In this document: in pieces, positions 53,792 through 63,360 of the stretch
Position numbering within the stretch: position 1 is the first letter of the stretch
Layout of the letters: every line of letters begins with the position of its first letter
Origin: CAVWUA01 sp963758025
Lineage (GTDB): Bacteria; Planctomycetota; Planctomycetia; Isosphaerales; Isosphaeraceae
Reading direction: 5' to 3'
NCBI GenBank assembly: GCA_963758025.1
Contig: CAVWUA010000006.1
Location: 62,001-126,000, forward strand
DNA: 64,000 nucleotides
Made by a program: the position numbers and the translations under genes
Notes under the pieces: generated by a model
Seen by the model: only the letters and a program-made list of their open reading frames with translations
Told to the model about the DNA's origin: nothing
Database searches by the model: none

Positions 53792-55387
53792 ATGGACGAG
53801 ATCGTCCCGGTGCGACGGGCCTTGCTGAGTGTCTCCGACAAGCAAGGGCTGGTGGATCTAGGGCGGGCACTCGCGGAAATGAACGTGGAGATGCTCGCCA
53901 GCGGCGGGACCTACAAGGCCCTGACAGACGCGGGATTGACGGTGACGGAGGTTTCGGCCTACACGGGCCAGCCGGAAATTCTCGGTGGCCGGGTCAAGAC
54001 GCTTCACCCGAAGCTCCACGGCGGCATTCTCGCCCGCCGCGACGTTCCCGAGGACCTGCAAGCCCTGAAAGATCAGGGGATTGAGCCGATCGACCTGGTC
54101 GTGGTCAACCTCTACCCCTTCGAGCAGACCGTGGCCCAGCCCGACGTGACCTTTGCCGAGGCCGTCGAGAACATTGACATCGGCGGCCCCAGCCTGATCC
54201 GGGGCGCGGCCAAGAACCATGCGTTCGTCGCCGTCATCACCGCGCCCGATCAGTATCCCCGACTGATCGATCAACTGCGTGAACGAGGCGGCACCACCCA
54301 GGCATTCCGCCGCTCGCTGGCCACCGCCGTTTTCGAACAGACCGCGCGTTACGATCGGGCCATCGCCGACTACCTCTCGCGGACCGAGTCTTCCGAGGAC
54401 CAGCCCGAGCCGTTCCCCCGCACCTTCGCCCCGTCCTATACCCGGCGCTCGGTGCTCCGCTATGGCGAGAACCCACACCAGCGTGCCGCCTTCTATGTCG
54501 AGCCGAACCCGTCCGGCCCGAGCCTGGCCACGGCCAAACTCTTGCACGGTAAGGAGTTATCGTACAACAACCTGCTGGACCTCGACAGCGCTCTGCGGCT
54601 CGTCCGACAGTTCGCCGAGCCGGGGTCCGTTGTCCTGAAGCACAATAACCCCTGCGGCGCGGCCGTCGCCGATACACTGGCGGAAGCCTTCGAACTGGCC
54701 TACGAGGGGGACACCGTCAGCGCCTTCGGCGGCATCGTCGGTCTGAACCGGCAGGTCGATCGGGCGACGGCCGAGCGGCTCTGCGAGCCGGGCCGATTCA
54801 TCGAGGCGATCGTTGCCCCCGGTTTCGAAACCGAGGCCGTTGCCCTGTTGACCACGAAGCCGACCTGGAAGAACAGCGTGAGGCTGCTCGACCTCGGTAC
54901 GCCGGTCGGTCCCGAGTCCCCACCGCCCACGGGATTCGATACCCGTCGGATCGAGGGGGGCCTGCTCGTGCAGGACTGGGACGCCATCGAGGCCGACCCC
55001 GCCGCGGGCGAGGTCCCCACGAAACGTCAGCCGACCGACGCGGAACGGGCTGACCTTGCCTTCGCCTGGACGGTCTGCGGCGCGGTCAAATCCAACGCGA
55101 TTGTGCTGGTCAAGGACCGACAACTCGTTGGCGTCGGCGCGGGTCAGATGAGCCGGCTCGACTCGGTGCGGATTGCCGTCGAAAAGGCCGGCGACCGAGC
55201 CCAGGGCGCCGTGCTCGCCTCCGACGCCTTCTTCCCGTTCCGCGACGGTCCCGACACGGCCGCCAAGGCAGGCGTCATCGCGATCATCCAGCCTGGCGGC
55301 TCGCGCCGCGACGCGGAGACGCTCGACGCCTGCAACGAACACGACATGTCCATGATTCTCACGGGCCGCCGCCACTTCCGGCATTGA
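53792..55387 (+). CDS. purH: Bifunctional AICAR transformylase / IMP cyclohydrolase
   Basis: Intact, 531 residues, typical length. The N-terminal IMP cyclohydrolase part has ALLSVSDKQGLVDLGRAL, LASGGTYKALTDAGL, GGRVKTLHPKLHGGILARRD and VENIDIGGPSLIRGAAKNH. The C-terminal transformylase follows: RYGENPHQRAAFYVEP, KELSYNNLLDLDSALRL, VLKHNNPCGAA, VKSNAIVLVKD, GAGQMSRLDSVRIA and DAFFPFRDGPD. It performs the last two steps of de novo IMP synthesis in the cytoplasm. The start follows AGAGAGGA. It is not clustered with other pur genes here. Confidence 0.98.
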   Translation: MDEIVPVRRALLSVSDKQGLVDLGRALAEMNVEMLASGGTYKALTDAGLTVTEVSAYTGQPEILGGRVKTLHPKLHGGILARRDVPEDLQALKDQGIEPIDLVVVNLYPFEQTVAQPDVTFAEAVENIDIGGPSLIRGAAKNHAFVAVITAPDQYPRLIDQLRERGGTTQAFRRSLATAVFEQTARYDRAIADYLSRTESSEDQPEPFPRTFAPSYTRRSVLRYGENPHQRAAFYVEPNPSGPSLATAKLLHGKELSYNNLLDLDSALRLVRQFAEPGSVVLKHNNPCGAAVADTLAEAFELAYEGDTVSAFGGIVGLNRQVDRATAERLCEPGRFIEAIVAPGFETEAVALLTTKPTWKNSVRLLDLGTPVGPESPPPTGFDTRRIEGGLLVQDWDAIEADPAAGEVPTKRQPTDAERADLAFAWTVCGAVKSNAIVLVKDRQLVGVGAGQMSRLDSVRIAVEKAGDRAQGAVLASDAFFPFRDGPDTAAKAGVIAIIQPGGSRRDAETLDACNEHDMSMILTGRRHFRH

Positions 55388-55454
55388 GATTCCTGCCGAT
55401 CTCCGGCTTCCTGGTCCTGTAAGGGCGGATGACGTCCTGCAGGACCGGGCGCAG

Positions 55455-55494
55455 AAAAAACCCCGCCGATTTATCCGAAGATAAACCGACGGGG
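55455..55494 (-). terminator. Minus-strand Rho-independent terminator with UUCG loop
   Basis: On the minus strand a 15-bp stem (two G-T wobbles), capped by a TTCG tetraloop, is followed by six T residues (55460 down to 55455). It sits 180 bp past the stop of the heparinase-like gene, reading leftwards. On the plus strand the stem has mismatches and no T-run, so it is directional. Confidence 0.85.
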
Positions 55495-55674
55495 CCGGAA
55501 CAGAGAAGAGGCCGGAGTATGATCAGGGCAGACGCCCTGGTCAGCAGGAGCGGTTCATAACGAGTGATGAACATCACCGCCGACATCAAGTAGTATATCG
55601 AATTTCAAGTGGCCGTCAAGGAGGCGTTCTGTATTTTTCCCGAAAAAATGCTGATAAACGTCTAAATCGAAAAT

Positions 55675-58419
55675 CTATCGAGAGATCCGACACACAACGA
55701 AATTGTGGGGGCCGGGAACACGGGTGCGGGGAAATTGGTAGTAGCGGCCCTCTCCTGTCTGGGGATCGATGCGAAAGCCAGGCTCTTCGCGGACGTGAAT
55801 GCGTCCACCGGTTCGAAGGTTCTCCGCGCGGACGATGGTCCAGCCGTGCGACGAGCCATCACCATGGCGGATCAGGAGGGTGCGTCCGGCCAGTTCCTCG
55901 GGATCGGCCAGAGGGCCAGCCGTCTCGAACTGGCCTCGGGCAATCGACGGGCCATGACGACGGCTCCCGGTGATCCTGCCGCTGATCCTGGTCTGGGTAA
56001 CGCGTTGTTCTCCCGATTCGGCGATCGTTCCACCGGCCAGCGCCAGCCCTTCCGGCGACACACGGACGACCAGGCCGTCGGTTGTGAGGGTCCGCCCATC
56101 GGAAAGCTGGACCGTTTGCGCGGTGCCGGGGCTGAGATTCACAACCAGGTGCTCGCTCCCTCCGGCCGACTGAACCAAAAGAACGACCGTGCCCGGTGGT
56201 GACTGTACCCGTCCGACCCGCAAGGCGGTCTGGCCGGTCCCGGTCGGCTCGAAGACGGTGACGAACGTGCTCGACAGCGTCGCCCCTTCCGCCGATCGCC
56301 GGCGCAGGATCAAGGAGGCTCGCCCCTCCGATGCGGTGGACGACGCCGAGGGGTCGGGTGAAACACCCGCGAAGACCGTGGCCGGCACATCCCCCATCAG
56401 GTGAAGCCGCATGCCCGGTCCGCCCTGACCCGGCAATGCGGCGACGATCGGATGATCCACACGCCCCTGCATGAGTTCCTGAAAGGCCCCATACGACTGC
56501 ACGAACCAACGTCCGTCATCGGCGCGGGCCGTCTTGACGTACGGAATTGATGGTGGCAGCAAGGTTTGCGGACCCTTGCTCATGGGAAGGCCGAGTTGCC
56601 AACGCGCCGGAGTCCCCGGAGCGGAGTGATAGAGCAGATCATGCTGAAGCCCGCCCGCGACGTCGAAAAGGCTGACGGCATAACGGGTTTTCGCTCCGGA
56701 GACCGCCACGACGACCTGGCGATATCGAGTCGAGGAGTTCGGATAGGCGTGTCGGTCCTCGAGCGCGGCGATCTGGAAATCGGGGTCCGCCGCGAAGAAG
56801 AGGATGTTACTGCCGATTGCGGGGTGCCGGGCCAGGTCGGGCGTCTCGCGCTGATTCAGGCCGTCAATGACGACGGTGTTGTGACTGACGGTCGCGCGGT
56901 CGAAGCCGTCGAGCGTGGGGGGCAGGTCGTCCAGGTCGCCCAGCAACGGTTGACCACCAACAGCCAGCCGCATCGAGAGGCGGTTGAAGCGCGGGGTATC
57001 GAAATCGCCGACCCCACGAACCTCCAGATCGAGTGCATCGCGCCCCTGACCGACGGCCAGTCGCGCCACTCCGGCGCTGCCCAGGAGCATCGGATGGCGC
57101 GGCAGGGCCAGCGGCACGGGCGCCGGCCAGGCCACCTGCTGGATCTCGGGCGATTTCGGGTCCGTCAAGGCCGCGCCGCCTGCCGTTCGAGCCAGTGCGA
57201 GCACCGGCAGGAAACCCGCCCCCGGCAACGACGCCAGTTTGCGGCCATCCAGCGGCGCGTATCCAGCCGGGTCGGAATACCCGGTCAGTAACTGCTCGAT
57301 CCAACCGTCAATCTGCCCGACGACCCGCCGGTGCGCGGCCGCATCTCCTTGGCGCCAGAGACCATCGGAGTAGAAACCCCGTTCGGCGAAACCCTCTAAC
57401 CGCGTGATCGTCTCGTGCATCAGGTCCGCGTCGCCGAGCAAACGCCCGACCGCCAGCATCCCCCGGTAAGCGTAGAGCGATCGCTCCGAAAATTCCTCGG
57501 GTTGCTGCCGCACGAACTCGGCCGACGCCCGGAACAGGTCGCGCTCGATCGTCCGTGAAGGGTTCGCCTCGTCGAGCACCTTTCCCGCCTCGATCAGCGC
57601 GGGATCGTCCCGAACCATCGCGTAGGCGATCACCAGATTCAACGGCACGTTCTGGCTGGCCGACCAGTCCCATTTCCCGGTGCGGTAGTCGCGCCGGTAA
57701 GGGGGTGGCAAATCCGCTTTCTGCAGGAACTTCGGTTCCCCTGGCTGGTCGTAGTGCGTGGCATAGGCGGGATATACCTGGGCAAACCGGAGCAGGAGCA
57801 CGCAGGCCAGCCGGGCCAGGGCCGCATCCTTCGCACCCGGCTCTTGCTCGTGATATCGGACAGCCGCGTAGAGTGCCGCCTTGGCGAGATGCTCCCGTGC
57901 CTCGTAATCGCGCTTCGCCGCAAGATAGATCCGTTCTTCGGGATAGAGCTGCTTTTCCGCCTCGACGACGTGATAGGGATATTTGTGGAAGACGCGAGGG
58001 AGGACCTCAATCACCTCCTCGGGAACAGCCTTCCCATCGGCCTTGGCCGGGATCTTGTCGTTGGGGAAAGTCGCCTCACACGAAGCGCACGTCAACAATT
58101 CCGGCTTGGCGGGGGACCAGGTGAGCGGGTTGTCGGCCTCGGTCGCATCGCACGACGGACAGCGCGCGAAGCGAAATCCCGCCTGGACCGGGACCAGTTC
58201 CGCGAGTGCCTTCGGCTCCAGATCGAGCAGGGCCTTGACATCGGGATCGGCCCAGAACCGTGCCTCCCAGGCATCGGGCAGATCGAACCCGGCGAACGGA
58301 TCGCGAGTGGGTGGCGAACTGTCAGCGGCGTCGGCGCCCGAGATTCCCAGAGCGACGATCAGGACCGCGATGGCCAGGTGCCAGGGCCTCGCAAGTCCGT
58401 ACGGAGTTGGCTTTTGCAT
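55675..58419 (-). CDS. Secreted heparinase II/III-like protein with CxxC pairs
   Basis: About 914 residues from ATG 58419 (MQKPTPY), with a signal peptide ending near ISGADA. Near residues 85-135, two CPSCDAT and CASCEAT knuckles form a possible zinc site, unusual for this family. The alpha/alpha toroid covers the middle (NVPLNLVIAYAMVRDDP, YRGMLAVGRLLGDADLMHE, WRQGDAAAHRRVVGQIDGW). The beta-sandwich then has the heparinase-like segment FNRLSMRLAVGGQPLLGD, VSHNTVVIDG and later beta strands. A polysaccharide lyase acting on a uronic-acid glycan is the family role; I did not verify the Tyr/His catalytic pair. A gene encoding a Cys/His protein precedes it by 82 bp on the same strand. Confidence 0.85.
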   Translation of the reverse strand: MQKPTPYGLARPWHLAIAVLIVALGISGADAADSSPPTRDPFAGFDLPDAWEARFWADPDVKALLDLEPKALAELVPVQAGFRFARCPSCDATEADNPLTWSPAKPELLTCASCEATFPNDKIPAKADGKAVPEEVIEVLPRVFHKYPYHVVEAEKQLYPEERIYLAAKRDYEAREHLAKAALYAAVRYHEQEPGAKDAALARLACVLLLRFAQVYPAYATHYDQPGEPKFLQKADLPPPYRRDYRTGKWDWSASQNVPLNLVIAYAMVRDDPALIEAGKVLDEANPSRTIERDLFRASAEFVRQQPEEFSERSLYAYRGMLAVGRLLGDADLMHETITRLEGFAERGFYSDGLWRQGDAAAHRRVVGQIDGWIEQLLTGYSDPAGYAPLDGRKLASLPGAGFLPVLALARTAGGAALTDPKSPEIQQVAWPAPVPLALPRHPMLLGSAGVARLAVGQGRDALDLEVRGVGDFDTPRFNRLSMRLAVGGQPLLGDLDDLPPTLDGFDRATVSHNTVVIDGLNQRETPDLARHPAIGSNILFFAADPDFQIAALEDRHAYPNSSTRYRQVVVAVSGAKTRYAVSLFDVAGGLQHDLLYHSAPGTPARWQLGLPMSKGPQTLLPPSIPYVKTARADDGRWFVQSYGAFQELMQGRVDHPIVAALPGQGGPGMRLHLMGDVPATVFAGVSPDPSASSTASEGRASLILRRRSAEGATLSSTFVTVFEPTGTGQTALRVGRVQSPPGTVVLLVQSAGGSEHLVVNLSPGTAQTVQLSDGRTLTTDGLVVRVSPEGLALAGGTIAESGEQRVTQTRISGRITGSRRHGPSIARGQFETAGPLADPEELAGRTLLIRHGDGSSHGWTIVRAENLRTGGRIHVREEPGFRIDPQTGEGRYYQFPRTRVPGPHNFVVCRISR

Positions 58420-58500
58420 GGTCAGGGGTCCATCCCTTGCGATCCGTCGTTCCCGCCCCATTCTCCTCCGGGGCCGCATCTCTTCCCCACGCGTCGCTGA

Positions 58501-58788
58501 TCAGAGTCCTTCGTCGGGTAGCCGCGTGAGTTCCACGTCCCGCACTCCAGGCATCAACTGATAGAGGCCGACCTCGCCGACAGTCTCCCCCTCGGCCAGA
58601 GCCAGCCCTTTTCGGCTGTTGCGTCCTCGGATGAGTTGTTCCTCACGGTGCTGATCGCAGGCGAGGCCGTAATTCTTCAACTCCCGGCTGGTACCATCGC
58701 TCCAGGGGGAGGCCACCTTGTACAGGGCGGGCCGATCACAGCCGGGATGGGAGCAAATCGGTTCGTATTGAAAGGTTATGTGATCCAT
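58501..58788 (-). CDS. Small Cys/His-rich putative zinc-binding protein
   Basis: The product has 95 residues. A possible metal site is CSHPGCDRPALYKVASPW with LACDQHREEQ: Cys-x4-Cys, then a Cys-x2-His. The rest is acidic. No membrane segment is present. It lies upstream of the heparinase-like gene (82 bp) on the same strand and may be co-transcribed. I do not recognise the family. Confidence 0.65.
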   Translation of the reverse strand: MDHITFQYEPICSHPGCDRPALYKVASPWSDGTSRELKNYGLACDQHREEQLIRGRNSRKGLALAEGETVGEVGLYQLMPGVRDVELTRLPDEGL

Positions 58789-59054
58789 ATCGAGCAGGTC
58801 CGTGATGATTAGGGCAAGGGCTCGGCCCTCGGGCTCCGTTGCTCTCCGGAAATCCGAACCACAATCGGGGAGCCACTACGAGAATCGTACCCGAAATGGC
58901 CCGGAAGGTCCAAGCCATGCGCCGGAGCGGCGTCAATCGGTCGGAGAATCCATTGCGGCCAACTGGACCCTCATTGACATTCACCAGAACTTGATATCTA
59001 AGAGACAAACAACTTGAGGCATCCCACTTTGAAACGAACTGCGGGATTAATCTT

Positions 59055-59444
59055 ATGCACGAGACGACCGGTTACATGCTGGTTGGCTACATCCTGGTCA
59101 CGATTGTCCTGATCGGGCTGATCTTTGTCACGATGATCGGGCAAGGCGGTCGATTGACGGAGACCCGGCTGGTGCTGCTGGGGATTTATCTGGCGATCGC
59201 CTCGGTGCTCTACTCCGCGCTCCCCGGGTTGGGGGGGATGAGTATCGAGTATGGACCGAACGGCCCCGCCAACAGCATGACGCTGGGACCGATGAGCTCG
59301 GCGTTGATCTCTACGAACCCGACGGGACTGCTCATGCGAATGGCCTTCGTGCTGATGCTCACCGGGATCGGATTACTGGTCTGGTCGAGGCTCTCCGCGC
59401 AGGTGTCGGCCATTCCCAGGAAGGAGCCGTTCCATGTGGATTGA
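59055..59444 (+). CDS. Small integral membrane protein with three TM helices
   Basis: The product has 129 residues. TM helices: GYMLVGYILVTIVLIGLIFVT, LVLLGIYLAIASVLYSALPG and MRMAFVLMLTGIGLLVW. A Gly/Asn/Met-rich loop (GPNGPANSMTLGP) lies between the last two. It overlaps the following gene by 11 bp (59434-59444), which suggests translational coupling. No family recognised. Confidence 0.72.
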   Translation: MHETTGYMLVGYILVTIVLIGLIFVTMIGQGGRLTETRLVLLGIYLAIASVLYSALPGLGGMSIEYGPNGPANSMTLGPMSSALISTNPTGLLMRMAFVLMLTGIGLLVWSRLSAQVSAIPRKEPFHVD

Positions 59445-59670
59445 TCTCACAACGGGACGACTCCGGGCGATTGTTATCTTGGGAGCAGTCCTGACCTATC
59501 TCGTCGTTTTTCCAGGGGACCTCGCGGTGATCCTGTCTCCCCTGGAAGCGATCCTCAGCCTCTCTCAGTCGATCGCGACGGGGTTATATGTGCTGCTTGG
59601 TGTGGGGCTTGTCTGCTGGACGGTCGTGATCGTCGCGAGGGCCTGGAAGCGTCCCTCGGCGTCTGGTTGA
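59434..59670 (+). CDS. Small integral membrane protein with two TM helices
   Basis: The product has 78 residues. Two TM helices (IVILGAVLTYLVVFPG and GLYVLLGVGLVCWTVVIV) are separated by a short polar loop. It starts inside the end of the preceding membrane gene and so is probably translated with it. Function unknown. It converges on the SMR gene. Confidence 0.65.
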   Translation: MWIDLTTGRLRAIVILGAVLTYLVVFPGDLAVILSPLEAILSLSQSIATGLYVLLGVGLVCWTVVIVARAWKRPSASG

Positions 59671-59695
59671 GCGGCGGCGGTCGGCGATCTCCGCG

Positions 59696-60022
59696 TCACC
59701 GGCCCGAGGAGATTTTCAAGCCGATGAGACCCGCGACGATCAGACCAACGCAGACGAAGCGCGGGAGGTTCGCCGGTTCCTGGAACAGTGCGATGCCAAC
59801 GAAGAAGGTACCGACAGCTCCGAGGCCGGTCCAGACGGCGTAGGCCGTCCCCATCGGAATCGATCGCTGGGCGATCAGGAGTAGAGTCCCGCTAAGGACC
59901 ATGCAGAGGATCGACCCGGCCAGCGGCACCGCGCGCACGCCGCTCTCCGTCCACCCAAGCTTCAATCCCAGCGGCCAGCCAATTTCGAACAATCCGGCCA
60001 GCACCAGATAGACCCACGCCAT
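59696..60022 (-). CDS. sugE: SMR-family exporter, Gdx/SugE type
   Basis: Intact, 108 residues, four TM helices, the family standard. The start MAWVYLVLAGLFEIGWPLGLK has the essential Glu (E13-equivalent, in LFEIGW). The SugE/Gdx-type loop GTAYAVWTGLGAVGTFFVGI is clear, and FQEPANLPR differs little from characterised members. SugE-type SMR proteins export guanidinium; the loop residues favour this over EmrE. Gdx genes are often under guanidine riboswitches; none is evident upstream (60023-60100). No partner subunit. Confidence 0.93.
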   Translation of the reverse strand: MAWVYLVLAGLFEIGWPLGLKLGWTESGVRAVPLAGSILCMVLSGTLLLIAQRSIPMGTAYAVWTGLGAVGTFFVGIALFQEPANLPRFVCVGLIVAGLIGLKISSGR

Positions 60023-60443
60023 GATGTCGAGACCTCATTCCAGCTATTTTGAGGAGTCACGTTTCTGTCATTAAGGCGACGGCACGCGGTTCGTCAAGTC
60101 GTCTGACTCACGAACCCGCTGATGCCTTCTGGTTTCTGGAGCGCGGCCGTCCCGGCCGCAATGCCGGGGCGGCCGGGACGGCCGTGCTCCAGCAAAAGGA
60201 GAACCGGAAAGCATCAGCGGGCTCGTGTATGAGGACGGCACAGGAGATCCGGAAAAACCGCCCTTGCGGAATTCGTCGGATCGGGATAACGTGCCGCCGC
60301 CCGTCACGATGGCCCATCGTGGGTTCCTGCGGATTTCAACGCGCTGAACCACCTCTCCCCGATCGGGAACCGCCCACGGCACGGATTGACCGTCCGTGCG
60401 CAGGGACCATCTCGCGAACCCCTACTCCGGTCCGAGGGTGCCG
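60023..60443. other. Region between sugE and parvulin genes with one palindrome
   Basis: About 420 bp, divergent promoters expected for the minus-strand exporter and the plus-strand lipoprotein. It contains the palindrome at 60136-60192. Frames here are composition artefacts. No riboswitch motif was recognised. Confidence 0.4.
60136..60192. repeat. Palindromic repeat with 24-bp arms (TGGAGCGCGG type)
   Basis: Arms 60136-60159 and 60169-60192 are reverse complements with one G-T difference and a 9-nt loop. The outer CTGGAGCGCGG matches the palindrome at 51893 while the inner part differs (GCCGTCCCGGCC against GGGCCTCTGGCC). It stands in the sugE/parvulin intergenic region. Confidence 0.82.
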
Positions 60444-61844
60444 ATGAATTGTCGCGTGCCGTGCGCCTTGGTTTTGGGAATCGTCCTGGCCGGTTGCGCC
60501 CAGGGTCGCCCGCTGATTCCGGCCGGTCCCGAAACGCCGCCCGCCGCGTTGCGCCCGCTGCCGTCGATCCGGGAATCGATCAATGGCGGGCTGCCGCCAC
60601 AAGATCGCGCCATCCGTCAAACGAGACGCTCGGACACAGCCGCGGCCAAGGTCCCCGCACCCGCGCCGTTCACGCCGCCACCCCTGCCCGCGACGCCTCC
60701 GGATTCACCGGCCTTACCAAAGCCGGAATCCCAACCGGAGCCCGTTGCCGAACCACCCGCAACCGCCGCGCCAGTCGATCCGGGTCTGCGTACCGTTTCG
60801 GCCCGACCGGAGGAAGTCCGGTCCCCTCGGGAGACGGAAATCACACCCGGAAAGCTCGTCGGCCTGACCGTGGCAACGGTCGGCGGGGATCAGATCACCC
60901 TACGCGACCTGCAACTGGCCGTCGCGGACTGGAAGAAGTCGTTCATCCCGCCAAATCAGCGCCTCGGCCCCGAGGAGATCAACCAGATCGCCGGGATGGT
61001 TCTGGAAAACCTGATCGATCGCACGCTGCTCGTCCAGGAAGCCAAGCGGAAACTCCTAACCAGCAAAGAGAAAGAAGCCCAGTTTTACAAGTTCGTGGAC
61101 AAGCAGTGGGAAGAGAAGGAGCTACCGGGACTCCTGCGCAAATTCGACGCCCCGAATGCCGTCGCGCTGCGGCAAAGTCTGGCCGAACACGGTCGATCGC
61201 TCGAAACCATGCAGCAGACGTACCGCGCCGAGACCATGGCTCGCGAATTCGTCACCGCCTACCTGGCCACGCGGATCAGGCCCCAGAAGCATGATATGGA
61301 AGCCTACTACAACGAACACCACGACGATTTTCATCAAAACGCACAGATACTCTGGCGTGAGTTACTCGTGACGTTCGATGGCCCCGGCGGCAAGGCCGAG
61401 GCTCATCGCAAGGCCGAGGCATTGCTCAACCGGCTCCGCCACGGCGAGGACTTCGCCCGCCTGGCCAGTAATGAGAGCCAGGGACCGACGGCCAAGAAGG
61501 GTGGGCAGTGGAAGACCGAGCCGGGAGCCTCCGCCGCGCCGGCCGTCAACGATGCCCTCAACCGCTTGCCCAAGGGACAGATCAGCACGATTATCGAGGG
61601 GCCGACGGGTTACCATATCGTCCGCGTCGAGGATCGTCGTCCCGCCGGAACCAAGCCGTTTTACGATCCCGAGGTTCAGGAGACGATTCACAAGACTCTC
61701 CAGGAAGCCAACTACCGCCGCGAGTTCCAGGATTACACCAAGAAGCTCCGCGAACAGACGATCATCACCTACTGGGTCGAGGGCAGTGATAAAGTCCCGA
61801 CCGCCCCGCGCGACCCGGAGGCGACCCGAACCGCCTTGCCCTGA
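60444..61844 (+). CDS. Lipoprotein parvulin-type peptidyl-prolyl isomerase
   Basis: About 466 residues. The start MNCRVPCALVLGIVLAGC carries a lipobox (LAGC), so it is predicted to be a lipoprotein. Residues 30-140 are Pro-rich low complexity (FTPPPLPATPPDSPALP). A SurA-like helical chaperone region follows (LRDLQLAVADWKK, MVLENLIDRTLLVQEAK, with HGRSLETMQQTYRAETMAR). The parvulin domain is clear in the second half: QILWRELLVTF, ALLNRLRHGEDFARLASNES, GGQWKTEP and LPKGQISTIIEGPTGYHIVRVEDRR. It probably folds envelope proteins. The upstream in-frame ATG at 60396 adds residues before the lipobox and was rejected. No frameshift was found. Confidence 0.9.
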   Translation: MNCRVPCALVLGIVLAGCAQGRPLIPAGPETPPAALRPLPSIRESINGGLPPQDRAIRQTRRSDTAAAKVPAPAPFTPPPLPATPPDSPALPKPESQPEPVAEPPATAAPVDPGLRTVSARPEEVRSPRETEITPGKLVGLTVATVGGDQITLRDLQLAVADWKKSFIPPNQRLGPEEINQIAGMVLENLIDRTLLVQEAKRKLLTSKEKEAQFYKFVDKQWEEKELPGLLRKFDAPNAVALRQSLAEHGRSLETMQQTYRAETMAREFVTAYLATRIRPQKHDMEAYYNEHHDDFHQNAQILWRELLVTFDGPGGKAEAHRKAEALLNRLRHGEDFARLASNESQGPTAKKGGQWKTEPGASAAPAVNDALNRLPKGQISTIIEGPTGYHIVRVEDRRPAGTKPFYDPEVQETIHKTLQEANYRREFQDYTKKLREQTIITYWVEGSDKVPTAPRDPEATRTALP

Positions 61845-61944
61845 ACCAAACGACGCGCCGCGACTTCCCCCTTGCCCCGTCGCATCCGAGACGGCAGCAT
61901 GGGCTTCCACGCGAGGCCCATCCCTTCCTGGAGGCAACACCAGC

Positions 61945-63353
61945 ATGAACGCGCCACGCCAGTTCCGATTCTGCCTCACCTGGATCCTTGCGGCGGTTGG
62001 ATTCGCGCCCGCCACGCTGGCCGAGCCGCCGTCACGCCGGCCGAACGTTGTCTTTCTCTATACCGACGATCAGGCCCGCTGGGGGATGGGGGCCTACGGC
62101 AACACGGAGATCCAGACGCCCAACATGGACCGGCTCGCCCGCGACGGGGCTCGGTTCCTCAACGCCTTCACGGCCACGCCGGTCTGCTCGCCATCGCGGG
62201 CCGGCATGTTCACCGGACGGCTTGGCTCGCAGGTCGGCATCCACGACTGGATCAACCCAAACACCGAGCCGGAGCTGGGCCTGGACCCCTCGGCGATCCT
62301 CTGGCCTGAATTGCTCCGGGGAAGCGGCTACACCACCGGCCTGTTCGGCAAGTGGCACCTCGGCCTGCCCGCGCGATATCACCCGACTCGCCAGGGATAC
62401 GACCACTTCCTTGGATTTCTCGGCGGCGGCAACCGGCCGATCGATCCGACCTTGGAGGTTGAGGGGACCGAGAAAAAGCTCGACGGCTCGCTGCCGGACA
62501 TCCTCGTCGATGACGCGATCCGGTTCGTTGAGGCCAACCAGGACCGGCCGTTCCTCGTCTCAGTCCACTTCCGCGCCCCACATGCACCGTATGCCCCGGT
62601 GCCGGAGGTTGATTCGGCCCCGTTCCGCGACCTCGACCCGACGATTCCCGACGTTCCGGGACTACCGATCGAACGGGTCAAGCGATTGACACGCGAATAT
62701 TACGGCAGCATTCACTCAGTGGATCGCAATATGGGCCGCCTGCTCGACCGGCTCGATGAACTTGGCTTGCGAGAGAACACGATTGTCATCTTCACAAGCG
62801 ACCACGGCTACATGATCGGTCATCACGGTCTCTGGCACAAGGGGAACGCGACGTGGCTCGTCGAGGGTAAGACGGGCCGGCGGCCTAATATGTTCGAGGA
62901 GGCGATTCGTGTCCCCCTGATCGTGCGATGGCCGGGGGTGGTCCAACCGGGAACGACGATCGAACAGACCGTCACGAATCTGGACACGTTCCCCACGGTG
63001 CTCGACATGGTGGGTATCAGGCGTGCCGGAGAACCTCACGCTGCATGGCAAAAGCTTTGCCCCCCTTTTACGGGGGAAGTCGGTTGATCGGGACGACACC
63101 TACTTCGGCCAGTACGACATGCACCACGGCGACGTGGCCAACATGCGACATGATCCGCACGCCCGAATGGAAATTGATCCGCCACTTCGAGCCAGACGGC
63201 GTCGATGAGTTGTACGACCTGGCCAACGACCCGGGAGAGACGAAGAACCTGGCCTATTCCACCGATCACCGGGAGATCTATAAGAAGTTGGATTCTCAAC
63301 TATCCATCTGGATGCGTTCGATCCACGATCCCCTGGCAAAGGATCATGAGTAA
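61945..63353 (+). CDS. Secreted sulfatase (type I, FGE-activated; 2 frameshifts)
   Basis: About 469 codons from ATG 61945; breaks near 63020 and 63145. The signal peptide is RFCLTWILAAVGFAPATLA. Metal-binding residues: NVVFLYTDDQARWGMGAYG. The catalytic Cys motif is TPVCSPSRAGMFTGR (CxPSR, for formylglycine). Further: FGKWHLGL, HAPYAPVPE, IVIFTSDHGYMIGHHGLWHK and the late HGKSFAPLLRG and PEWKLIRHFEPDG stretch, which also has the calcium/active-site Lys region. It would remove sulfate esters from a glycan or other compound. It needs a formylglycine-generating enzyme, not in this window. It converges on the phosphoesterase with 7 bp between stops. Confidence 0.94.
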
Positions 63354-63360
63354 ATTCTCA

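Noticed and set aside
60023..60100. Guanidine riboswitch upstream of sugE
   Set aside because: No ykkC-like or paired ACGR-loop hairpins could be found in the 80 bases before the start.
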